From positions 1 to 27,636 of the IMG/VR virus record IMGVR_UViG_3300046491_000336: a DNA stretch of 27,636 bases; one strand, written 5' to 3'. The notes beneath the pieces were generated by a model. The model had not been told where the DNA came from, ran no database searches, and saw only the letters and a program-made list of their open reading frames with translations. Shown here piece by piece: positions 6,726-14,213 of this stretch (positions are counted from its first letter, which is position 1; the number at the start of each line of letters is the position of its first letter). The translations under genes were made by a program, and so were the position numbers. Origin of the DNA: a virus.

Positions 6726-7448
6726 ATGCCAACCCAGTTAGAGAAACTTGAGGCTCACGCATCCCACTTGCTCGACGCTTTTATTAAACTGCGTCAAAGG
6801 TATTCGATCCTAGAACCGTTGCTTTTCGATAAAGCTGTGGTGACCACCCTTGGCTCCGGAAAACGAGCTGTGGGATTCAGCATTCTAAAGGACTCACTAT
6901 TCCTCTCTTGCGCGCAGGACATCGCAAAACTGACGCTCGATGACGACACGCGAACTCCTAGTTTAAAAAATATTATTCGAGCATTAGCAGACGACGCGCT
7001 TCGACTCACACTACGTGAGCAGTTTGCTGCCTGGGAACTCCCTCAGGAAGAGGATGAAACCGAGCCTGAAATACTTGAGGCTCTCAGACGCATTGAGCTG
7101 CAAGAGGAGGCTCAACGCGGAGCCCAATTCGACAATTTGTATTCCGAGGCCACCGGCCTGTGGTCAGCTTTATCCGACAGTTCAACGATTAAGTCATTCA
7201 GAACCATCCGTGACAAGGTAACTGCGCATACCGAAGTGCACTTGGTCGTAGACAAATACCAGCTCGTTGATATCGGCACACTGGGCATTAAATGGGGAGA
7301 CATGAAAGCAACCCTAGAGCAGATGCAACGGCTCGTGGAGATCATCGGGATGATAATCCGCAATGCCGGTTTCGCATGGGAATCATTTGATGAGCAACTG
7401 AAGCGTGCGAGCATGGGCCTTTGGGGCGTGGATGAAGTGGCTAGCTAA
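6726..7448 (+). CDS. AbiU2/HEPN-like protein, candidate RNase or toxin
   Basis: A 240-residue all-helical protein with the motif R162-D-K-V-T-A-H168, the R-x(4-6)-H signature of HEPN ribonucleases, in the context FRTIRDKVTAHTE that I associate with AbiU2-type HEPN proteins of abortive infection. The middle part (105-135) is acidic. Arg and His of the motif are the expected catalytic residues. The ATG at 6726 was chosen because the preceding part of the frame, back to 6624, has no family-like sequence; AAGGG about 10 nt upstream is a modest ribosome binding site. No nucleotidyltransferase (MNT) partner or obvious antitoxin is adjacent, unless the small upstream protein at 6419 plays that part. 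Confidence 0.65.
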   Translation: MPTQLEKLEAHASHLLDAFIKLRQRYSILEPLLFDKAVVTTLGSGKRAVGFSILKDSLFLSCAQDIAKLTLDDDTRTPSLKNIIRALADDALRLTLREQFAAWELPQEEDETEPEILEALRRIELQEEAQRGAQFDNLYSEATGLWSALSDSSTIKSFRTIRDKVTAHTEVHLVVDKYQLVDIGTLGIKWGDMKATLEQMQRLVEIIGMIIRNAGFAWESFDEQLKRASMGLWGVDEVAS

Positions 7449-7473
7449 CCACCCATTGCAGCGACTCAATTAA

Positions 7474-7495
7474 GCGGGATAGGGATTCGAACCCC
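7474..7495 (-). other. tRNA-like T-arm and acceptor fragment (possible attachment-site remnant)
   Basis: On the minus strand this reads GGGG, TTCGAAT, CCC, then TATCCCGC, the form of a tRNA T-arm followed by the 3' acceptor strand. No matching 5' half, anticodon arm or CCA is present. Tyrosine integrases often use tRNA 3' ends as attachment cores. Two direct copies of TGCCCTAA (7588-7595, 7599-7606) nearby resemble integrase arm-type repeats. The original tRNA cannot be identified. Confidence 0.4.
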
Positions 7496-7510
7496 TTCTG
7501 GATTCCTTGC

Positions 7511-7581
7511 AGGCCGCTTTAGCCCACCAAAAACGGCGCTTTCGCGCTTCGCCGATGGCGTACAGTGGGCTCAAGCGGCCT
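7511..7581. repeat. Large inverted repeat / hairpin
   Basis: AGGCCGCTTTAGCCCAC (7511-7527) and GTGGGCTCAAGCGGCCT (7565-7581) are complementary at 16 of 17 positions around a 37-nt loop that itself contains GGCG/CGCC pairs. No gene overlaps it. It lies between the HEPN gene and the convergent 370-aa gene. It could be a bidirectional transcription barrier, a recombination site, or part of an attachment region; there is no long T run that would make it a standard terminator. Confidence 0.8.
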
Positions 7582-7703
7582 CCCATATGCCCTAATTTTG
7601 CCCTAAGCCGCAACGGCAGCAACCGGCCAGGAGCAGTCACTCGCTGCCATCAGGGTCATCCTAAGATTCCCCCTCCAGCGCGGTGATCTTTCTCTAGTAT
7701 TTT

Positions 7704-8816
7704 TTACCGGTGAATTCGGTTATCAATTAAAAGCTGATCAGTGACTGGCTGGTTGAGGGCGCCTGTGGCGGCAAGGGCAATGTTTCTTGCCACAGTGTCA
7801 ACTGGATCATCAAGCGTTCCGAGGAGTTGAAACTCAGATGCGCCAACGTAGCGGGCCTTCTGTTCATCCTCGCCGGTGAAGGACTGCTCTGCCCCCGTCT
7901 GTGATGACTGCCTGGAGCGAATCTGGCGCAAAGTACCTGCATCCAATAACTTTGCCAACAGCAATACGTTCTTCCGGTCGCCAATTCTATTTAAGAGATA
8001 GCCCGTTCCAACATTTTTGTTCCAGATGGGCTTCACCATTATCATGTGCAGCGTCTTGATTCCTCGACGTGCTAAATCCTGCATTACTTGCAACTGACCA
8101 TTGTTAATGCCAAAGAAGAGTTTCCCGGAAGGTTTCTCAATACGCGGGTACTTGTGTTTCACCTCTAACTGCATGAGAGAGTTGTCTGGCCATCGCGCCA
8201 AGCTGTCAATGTCCCAGACACCATCGAAAAAAGGTTGTATCGCACAGTTTTTAAACAGCCGATGAAGGACGACATGCTTAAAGAGATCATCGGTATAGTG
8301 GCTAGAAATTCCGGCCCAGAACGCTTGTTGAGATCGATTCTCGTCAATCACCGACGTTGAAGGAATTCTGAACCGAGGAGCCGAATGCCCTCGCTTTTTC
8401 AGCATGAAAGACTGAATCGGGATGTTGGTCTGCTCTCCCCATTTCTTAATGAAGAAATCACGCCTCATCTCGTCGTAGTAGCAATCAAACAGAAAGTCAC
8501 CCTGAGCGGACGAAGGGGCCAGCAGATGGCGCAGGTCCTCTGCTTCTTGACCGGTGTCGGAGTGGTCCCACACCCACCAAGAGTTCACGAATTTCTTGCG
8601 TGGCTTTTCCTTTACCGTCAGGGTCCTTACGAGAGAAACCGGTAAAACATCAATTCCTTGAGCAACCAACTTGCCGAGGTAATCATTGAACACAGCTTCA
8701 ATGACCAATCCTTCAAGCATTCTGCTCTTGTCAGACCGAACAAGTATTTCCTTTAGCTGCTCGATGTTGTCTAGGGGAATATCTCGGAGAGACCCAAAAG
8801 GGGTCAGCAAGCTCAT
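7704..8816 (-). CDS. Hypothetical protein, 370 aa, PD-(D/E)XK nuclease-like
   Basis: The central part has the spacing expected of a PD-(D/E)XK nuclease core: GVWDID (200-204) supplies acidic residues, followed after about 15 residues by LEVK (217-220), and a later GQLQVM helix. An N-terminal helical part (1-150) includes WWVWDH and a Phe-rich FLFDCYYDE segment. No membrane segment is visible. ATG at 8816 is the first start in the frame; AAGGT is a weak binding site. It stands alone: 443 nt separate it from the next upstream gene. It would fit a defence nuclease or a restriction-like effector, but no named family is recognised; Shedu-type proteins share the fold class only. Confidence 0.55.
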   Translation of the reverse strand: MSLLTPFGSLRDIPLDNIEQLKEILVRSDKSRMLEGLVIEAVFNDYLGKLVAQGIDVLPVSLVRTLTVKEKPRKKFVNSWWVWDHSDTGQEAEDLRHLLAPSSAQGDFLFDCYYDEMRRDFFIKKWGEQTNIPIQSFMLKKRGHSAPRFRIPSTSVIDENRSQQAFWAGISSHYTDDLFKHVVLHRLFKNCAIQPFFDGVWDIDSLARWPDNSLMQLEVKHKYPRIEKPSGKLFFGINNGQLQVMQDLARRGIKTLHMIMVKPIWNKNVGTGYLLNRIGDRKNVLLLAKLLDAGTLRQIRSRQSSQTGAEQSFTGEDEQKARYVGASEFQLLGTLDDPVDTVARNIALAATGALNQPVTDQLLIDNRIHR

Positions 8817-9259
8817 TTAGTGTCGACCTTGTACTACACATTAAAGCCGATTTTGGCCAAGCCCTAAAAAATTAGCAACCTCCAGAAAAAATAATCCACT
8901 CCAACTCGGAGACTTGAATAATCGGGTGGACAGACCACGATATTGATCACTGACAAGAGATGTCTGTGACTGACTATATTGGCAGTACGTGACTGTTTTT
9001 GGCAGACTAGCGCCCGGCGCGAAGGACTGCTATGGGTCGTTCCCCGCCACTCGGCGAGAGGTGGAAAAGAACCCAGTCACTCACCGCTCACTAGCGTTGG
9101 TTGCCAACCAAGCGAGGTTAATCGATAGGTTTACCCAATAAAAAAAAAGGTCACGCCAATCATGCCTAAGGTACCAGCTCATGACACCATACATCTCGTT
9201 TATAGTCCAAGGGAGCACAAGATCGGCTCATTAGCTGCCGGAGATAAGGGCGGGTGCTA
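8817..9259. other. 443-nt gene-free stretch with a palindrome and degenerate repeats
   Basis: No gene is supportable. It contains a 15-bp palindrome TTGGTTGCCAACCAA (9097-9111) that resembles an operator. It also has a segment near 8990-9080 (TTTTTGGCAGACTAGCGCC, GAAGGACTGCTATGGGTCG) of a kind frequently scattered through Pseudomonas islands. Promoter elements for the 370-aa gene must lie here but I cannot place them with confidence. Confidence 0.5.
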
Positions 9260-10315
9260 TCAGGCAAGGGAGTCGACTCGGGCAGTATCAATCAAGATCT
9301 CGTCATCAAACTCGAAACAGTCCGGGCTAAGGGAGACGCTATCTACCTTGATATCAAATGGCAGCTTTTCCAGTACCTCGATAGTCTTCACTGCGAGCTC
9401 GCGAACGTTCACGCAAATGCGCAATTTTGCCTGCAGCTTTTGAATATCGTAAATGCGATAAAGGTGATAAGGGTGATCACGCATATGCAGTAGTTCATTA
9501 AATGAAATATGCAGCTTTTGCTGGAAGCTGTACGCAGTTGATTTCACGTCAATCAAAACTGAATCGTCGACTTTGAAGTCGAACGCTTCTATAGCATTAG
9601 CAAGCGATGCCCACTCATAGGTCTGAATTCGTCTGTTTGCTTGCTCTTGGCTGAGGAAGTAGTCAACAAATTCCTCACCTATTTGGCCGGTCGCGTTCGC
9701 ACGTTCTCTGGCTCTGTCAAGCTCTGCCTTATCGATCTTACGACTTGAGGTCCAACCAGTAAGTTGTCGCTGGCCATCAATACCGCCTTGTGCGGCATCC
9801 TCTAGGGCTGCTTCGATACCAAGGCCAGCAAGCTCTTCAGGCGAAAGAGCAGCCATGGAGCGGCCGGCCATCAGATTTTGAAGCCCGGCATGCAACGCCT
9901 CGTCCTTCTCAAGGCTGGCGCTCACCAACGTCATCGTAAGTTCTGTGGGTTCGGGTTCGCCGCGGAACCTCATGATCGCGTAGTCGCCTGAAGCAAGGTC
10001 GTTATAACGCTTCGGCTCATCGGACGGGTTAGTGATAGAGGGGCCGCACAAACGCCAATTTTTACTGGGTTTCGAAATTATTTGCTTTTTAAGGGAGTGA
10101 ATATCCGCTTGGCCAGGGCCATAAATGCTCAAGTCCAAGTGAAAAGGCGACCTTCCTCTTTTGGCCAAAATAGGCAATTCCGGGTACAGCTTTTTGATAA
10201 AGACATCTGCGTTGAGATTGATAGCGATCTGACGACTTCCAACGGTGTTATCGAAATGCCATGTAAACAGGGTCAGATCTGAACTTGTCAGGCATTTAAC
10301 TGCGATCTTGCTCAT
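9260..10315 (-). CDS. DUF3883 (NO VEIN C-terminal)-domain protein, PD-(D/E)XK-like
   Basis: A 351-residue protein. Its C-terminal half carries the DUF3883/NOV_C pattern: GQIGEEFVDYFL (about 211-222), FDFKV (acidic residue near 246), LIDVKST with D256-x-K258, then HISFNELLHM and YHLYRIYD. This is a PD-(D/E)XK-related fold found in restriction and anti-phage proteins. The N-terminal 150 residues (FTWHFDNTVGSRQIAINLN at the start) have no recognised domain and may recognise the target. The ATG at 10315 was preferred to the one at 10321 because AAAGG lies 6-7 nt from it, against 1 nt for the other. No methylase or helicase partner is adjacent; it is single, with long gaps on both sides. Confidence 0.7.
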   Translation of the reverse strand: MSKIAVKCLTSSDLTLFTWHFDNTVGSRQIAINLNADVFIKKLYPELPILAKRGRSPFHLDLSIYGPGQADIHSLKKQIISKPSKNWRLCGPSITNPSDEPKRYNDLASGDYAIMRFRGEPEPTELTMTLVSASLEKDEALHAGLQNLMAGRSMAALSPEELAGLGIEAALEDAAQGGIDGQRQLTGWTSSRKIDKAELDRARERANATGQIGEEFVDYFLSQEQANRRIQTYEWASLANAIEAFDFKVDDSVLIDVKSTAYSFQQKLHISFNELLHMRDHPYHLYRIYDIQKLQAKLRICVNVRELAVKTIEVLEKLPFDIKVDSVSLSPDCFEFDDEILIDTARVDSLA

Positions 10316-10879
10316 GCTCATCCTTTAATATTGCCATCGTCACCTCTGCCATAGCGACCAACCGGTCTCCCGCCATATCCAAATTGAAGGACTGAAGGGC
10401 CGTGGAGCGTTCTTCGCGACTCAGTCACTTGTGGCTACCATTCCCGCCATTAGACCAGCTCGCTCGTCACAATTGCCGAGAATCTTCGTCCCTCTCCAGC
10501 TTGATTGGTGTGTAACGCATGTTTGGGGGTAAGAATAATCTTGCCGCTATTTTCTTAGGCGCATGTTAGTGGTTGCTTTTGGCCGATAGTGGCCGCTTAC
10601 GGCCGTCCGGTTCCGGCCAGAGGCAGACGTCTGAGAGTGGGCGATCAGGCCGTCTAGGGGCGCGGAACTCGACTTCGCTATATAAGCTTAGGTTTTGTAC
10701 GAAAAGTCGACGAGCGGAGGTCAGGCAAGGCGAATACAGCCCAAAGCAAACGACTGCAACGAGCTGATTTCTTTCGTAAGAGACCGACAGGGGTGGGTCA
10801 AGCAGGCTCAACTTCGAGCTTATCCACGCAATGACATTACTTCCAGGAGACGCTGATTGAGAAAAAATAGAATCGACCA
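10316..10879. other. 564-nt gene-free stretch, degenerate repeats
   Basis: Open frames here (for example on the minus strand 10566-10913) run into the downstream gene without a binding site and look spurious. Around 10570-10630 there are clustered GGCC motifs (TTTTGGCCGATAGTGGCCGC, GGTTCCGGCCAG) related to those at 14156-14208. They look like decayed copies of an interspersed Pseudomonas sequence. Confidence 0.5.
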
Positions 10880-11911
10880 TTATCTTATCGATTTTTTGTA
10901 ACCAATGCCCCAAGCAGCAACCATCGACGCTAAGCTGAGAAGCTGACTATCAAGATCAGCATCAAAATGCTCAGCCAGCTTCAGAGTACTCATACTCCCC
11001 ATGATCTCGACACTTCGATCTAAGAAGCTTGAGCCTAGGGGCTCTGAAATCCAATAATCTCCCTCGTCACCCTCCTCATAAAAGGTAGACCAGTGAGGGA
11101 TGTTTAGGGTCCTGTCCAAGTTTCGTGCAACACTAAATTTTAATCCCTCTTTATGGTCAAGAAACTGCCTGGCCTCGGGCGTCAGAACCTTAAATTTTTG
11201 AAGAGCTGAATTGGCGCCGACTTGATGGAGAGCTTCTTCAGCAATTTTCATCGGAACTAAATTTTCGGCTTCAGTACAGTTCAAAATATGCAACCAATAA
11301 CGCTGCCCCCAACCTTTTTCGTACTCTTCAAATCTCAATGCCGTCTCCTTAAGTGAGGCATTGGGGTGGGACTTGTCACTGTCGAGGATGCATATTACCA
11401 AGTTTTTATTTCGAAGGTGGTTTTCAAATGAACTGATTGTCGTATTTCCTCCACCCCCAACTTTAATAAACTTTAAAGCGTACTCCTTGAGTAGCTTTGA
11501 ATCGTTCAAGAAAACCATGCCCGCCAAAATATAAAAATCTATATCAGTAATATTTTCGCATACAAATACAGGCAGTTGCACATGAGCGCTATCTACAAAG
11601 TAATCATAACTTATGCGCAAAGTTTTTGGAGCGAAAAACCCCATAGGCGCGGGTTCATCAAATCCAACATCCACATGAAATTCAAGCCGGTCTAAGTGTG
11701 CTCTTGTAAGACGGCTCTGCTCTCGTACAAAGTACAGAACGTTTAATTGATACCCGCTGATTATATTTTCCTGAATTATCTGATCTGCAAGCTTAGCGGG
11801 CATCCAAAGCACGTGCTTTCCTTCGCCGCACGCCATCAAAATATTGTTTAAAGCTCGAATCTTATCTTTGTTTTGAGCTAATCCGACCATGTCGCTTATT
11901 TTTATCATCAT
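10880..11911 (-). CDS. TOPRIM-like protein, partner of the DUF3696 ATPase
   Basis: A 343-residue protein. Residues 114-220 look like a TOPRIM core: PVFVCENITDIDFY (candidate catalytic E119), a Gly loop VGGGGN (151-156), and CILDSDKSHP with D177-x-D179, followed by HILNCTEAENLVP. TOPRIM domains in OLD-family nucleases, and DUF4435 proteins such as the PARIS effector AriB, use an E plus DxD set to bind metal and cut nucleic acid. Residues 1-113 (beta strands, FVREQSRLT) and 225-343 are not recognised. The gene starts with the ATGA overlap of the ATPase stop, so it is translationally coupled to it. Role inferred: nuclease or toxin effector controlled by the ATPase. A named family cannot be given. 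Confidence 0.6.
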   Translation of the reverse strand: MMIKISDMVGLAQNKDKIRALNNILMACGEGKHVLWMPAKLADQIIQENIISGYQLNVLYFVREQSRLTRAHLDRLEFHVDVGFDEPAPMGFFAPKTLRISYDYFVDSAHVQLPVFVCENITDIDFYILAGMVFLNDSKLLKEYALKFIKVGGGGNTTISSFENHLRNKNLVICILDSDKSHPNASLKETALRFEEYEKGWGQRYWLHILNCTEAENLVPMKIAEEALHQVGANSALQKFKVLTPEARQFLDHKEGLKFSVARNLDRTLNIPHWSTFYEEGDEGDYWISEPLGSSFLDRSVEIMGSMSTLKLAEHFDADLDSQLLSLASMVAAWGIGYKKSIR

Positions 11912-13473
11912 GGCGATAGAAATCCAGCAGGCCAGACTTCTAAATACCCATGTTCATCGAATCCAGAACCGGATGTACTGGTTACTCCGCTGTCGTTTCT
12001 ATCGAACAAAGAGACATTAACATCACTATTTTTAATGATCTTGTCTTCAATACTCTCGCCTATAGAGTCAATAATATGTTTACTGTGCGTTTCCACGACA
12101 AAGCAGAAATCATCCTCACCTTTAAGGTTGGCAATTTTTGCTATTGCTTTACCAAATTTGTGTTGCATGTGAGGATGCAGATGAAGCTCAGGCTGTTCAA
12201 TGGCAAAAACGAGCTGTCGATCTCGTTCTAAAAAGTTAAACATTCCAGAATTTTTCTCACGACTCTCAAGCCATATAGAAACAATAATCGGAAGTAGTTG
12301 TGAATAACCGAAACCCATATCACTTACATTGTAGTACTGCAAGCTTCCGGCATCTTTAATTTTAATAGCATAGTGTGAGCCAGTATTGGTTATTTCAAGC
12401 TCGAACTCAAAATTTTCTAAGATCCATTTATTTAACTCTCTTTTTTCAGAGAGGCCTAATGAGTTTAGTACCATCGGCAGGTTCGATCCAGTATGATCAA
12501 CTTGACCTACTTGAAGATCCTGATAACGATAAAATCGCTCGGCAGATGCCCTGACCGGGCCCAAATAACGAACACCTTTGTAGAAATTTGACAGCGCTTT
12601 ATCAACAGAGCTGAGTAATTTTGAGAGGTTGGCGCTTACTAAATACGCGAACGTAGTTCTAACAATCTCATCTTTTGCTGCAGCAAGATTGGTCAGGAAT
12701 ATCTTATCGTCTGAAAAGGATTTCTTCAGCGCAGAATGTATCTTTGATGGCGGCAGAAACACAATTTCAGCAAGAGCCTTAACAATCGAATCTCTCTTTT
12801 TGTTAGAGTGATGTAGACTCGCTATATATTCGACAAAGGCCTTCCTAAACTCGGCCTTTGAGAGGGCTGGAGGCCATGCCCTAAGATCAGCTTCACTCAA
12901 GAACTCAGTGGGGATTAGGTTTCCCTTAGCATTAATAGTCCGACCTTCAAAACCCTCATAAAGTAATACGTCGTCCAGATAAACAGAAAGGCTAATAACA
13001 TTGCTTCCGGAGTATAATATTGAAATTTTAACGTACTCAATCTCTAGCTGAATACGATTAGTACTCTCCAGACCTGCACCCTTGCGTAGGCCCAGTGTAA
13101 AATCCACATCAAGTTTATAGGTTTTACTATTACCCACAGTAAATCTTTCATTATTGTTCTCTGAGATCTGCTCCCAAAAGTCTATTGAATCATCAATGTT
13201 GACATTGAGTTTGAAGTCGAACATAACTTCATCTGTGTCTGCTCTTACCGCAGTTTGCAGGTCACCGAAATCGACAAAGCTGCCGTACCACAAAATAGGG
13301 CTTCGCGTATCGGCTTCTGCCGATTGCCTTATGAGAGGAAAGGTTCGTAAAAATGTGCTTTTTCCACTGCTGTTTCTACCTACAAGTAGATTTAATTTTT
13401 TTAGAGGAATAAAGTCATTCTCTAGACCAAAGCTTCTGAGATTACGTATTCTAAGAGACTTGATATTTTTCAT
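11908..13473 (-). CDS. ABC/OLD-type AAA ATPase with DUF3696 C-terminus
   Basis: A 521-residue cytoplasmic ATPase. Walker A is GRNSSGKST (32-40), the ABC-like signature is SDMGFGYSQLLPI (384-396), Walker B is LVFAIEQPELHLHP with catalytic E426, and the switch histidine is in ETHS (461-464). YLGPVRASAERFYRY near 303-317 and the C-terminal GFDEHGYLEVWPAGF are typical of the DUF3696 group. Such ATPases sense phage components and drive an effector in OLD, PARIS, Septu and related systems. ATG at 13473 was chosen because the ATPase fold (IKSLRIRNLRSF) begins there; upstream codons up to 13722 overlap another gene and show no family features. AAGGA lies a rather long 12 nt upstream. It is AT-rich compared with the host flanks, suggesting transfer. 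Confidence 0.85.
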   Translation of the reverse strand: MKNIKSLRIRNLRSFGLENDFIPLKKLNLLVGRNSSGKSTFLRTFPLIRQSAEADTRSPILWYGSFVDFGDLQTAVRADTDEVMFDFKLNVNIDDSIDFWEQISENNNERFTVGNSKTYKLDVDFTLGLRKGAGLESTNRIQLEIEYVKISILYSGSNVISLSVYLDDVLLYEGFEGRTINAKGNLIPTEFLSEADLRAWPPALSKAEFRKAFVEYIASLHHSNKKRDSIVKALAEIVFLPPSKIHSALKKSFSDDKIFLTNLAAAKDEIVRTTFAYLVSANLSKLLSSVDKALSNFYKGVRYLGPVRASAERFYRYQDLQVGQVDHTGSNLPMVLNSLGLSEKRELNKWILENFEFELEITNTGSHYAIKIKDAGSLQYYNVSDMGFGYSQLLPIIVSIWLESREKNSGMFNFLERDRQLVFAIEQPELHLHPHMQHKFGKAIAKIANLKGEDDFCFVVETHSKHIIDSIGESIEDKIIKNSDVNVSLFDRNDSGVTSTSGSGFDEHGYLEVWPAGFLSP

Positions 13474-13573
13474 TAGTGCAAAACATCCTTGAGATGACTG
13501 CTGAATATTTAAAGCAAAAATTACGTCAATGAGTATCGGATATCTCTCCGCCGCTGCCCAGCTCTCTAAAGCC

Positions 13574-13906
13574 TTAGCACAGGGAATCTCCTCGCATCCA
13601 CAGAATAAGACGAACAAGCTTCTTTTGAGCATCTGATGTTGACAAGCAACGACAGTGATCGAGAGCCAATCGGCCAAATTTGAAAATGCGTTCTGACCAC
13701 ACCCGAAGGGTGTGCTTTGCAAGAGCGTCGTGTATCTGATGGTGATCCCGAAATGACTTTAGGGAACAAGGCTCAGAAACCGGCTCGTCCAGATCTCGAA
13801 CATCGTGCCTGAACGCCCATTCATGGAATGCATTTGGCAGCGGGCGCACCACTGACAGTGGGATGATTTTTTCCCAAACGCAATGAGGGAAGCTGTCCAC
13901 AGTCAT
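13574..13906 (-). CDS. Small protein, degenerate member of a C/H-rich family
   Basis: A 110-residue product whose LPNAFHEWAFRHDVRDLDE, CSL...RDHHQIHD and RIFKFG match the layout of a family I remember as FAEW...C.LC...RYHF.IHN...LWVGS.CI.KF. Here the second Cys of C.LC is lost (CSLKSF) and the GS.CI segment reads SERIF, so metal binding is probably lost. It may be a decaying gene. ATG at 13906 was chosen because AAGGAGG lies 9 nt upstream, a strong binding site. It is 100 nt upstream of the ATPase on the same strand and could belong to the same transcript, but the family gives no functional hint. Confidence 0.5.
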   Translation of the reverse strand: MTVDSFPHCVWEKIIPLSVVRPLPNAFHEWAFRHDVRDLDEPVSEPCSLKSFRDHHQIHDALAKHTLRVWSERIFKFGRLALDHCRCLSTSDAQKKLVRLILWMRGDSLC

Positions 13907-14155
13907 GGCAATATGCCTCCTTGGCACTCGGGAACGAAGCGCGTTGCGCAGTCCTATGTAGCATGAGTCTACTTAGAACCTAGCAACAAAACGCCTTTGG
14001 TATAAAACCTCCTTGAGGACAAGCTAAATGCTGCACTCTCTACACACCCATGAGTAAGATGAGACGTTTAAACGGGAAGCTGAACCCTTTTTATGCATGA
14101 TGTCCCAAGGCTGGTTCGAACTGCAAGCTTTCCTCTTAGCAGGATATAGGTCTGA

Positions 14156-14208
14156 TTCTGGCCGAAAGCTGACCTGCCATGAGTGTCCGCTTCTGGCCGA
14201 AAGCAGAC
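14156..14208 (+). repeat. Two direct copies of TTCTGGCCGAAAGC(T/A)GAC
   Basis: Copies at 14156-14173 and 14191-14208 differ at one base and have a 35-nt period. They lie just downstream of umuC within the 307-nt gap 13907-14213, which holds no supportable gene. Similar GGCC-rich fragments occur at 10570-10630. Confidence 0.7.
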
Positions 14209-14213
14209 ATTCA

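Noticed and set aside
7474-7495. A complete functional tRNA gene
   Set aside because: Only the T-arm and part of the acceptor are present; no 5' half, anticodon arm or CCA.
10566-10913. 115-codon minus-strand frame after the TOPRIM-like gene
   Set aside because: Overlaps the coding end of that gene, consists of degenerate repeat sequence and has no binding site.
10880-13473. Retron or reverse-transcriptase-linked system
   Set aside because: No reverse transcriptase (no YxDD protein) or ncRNA candidate next to the ATPase; the pair stands without one.
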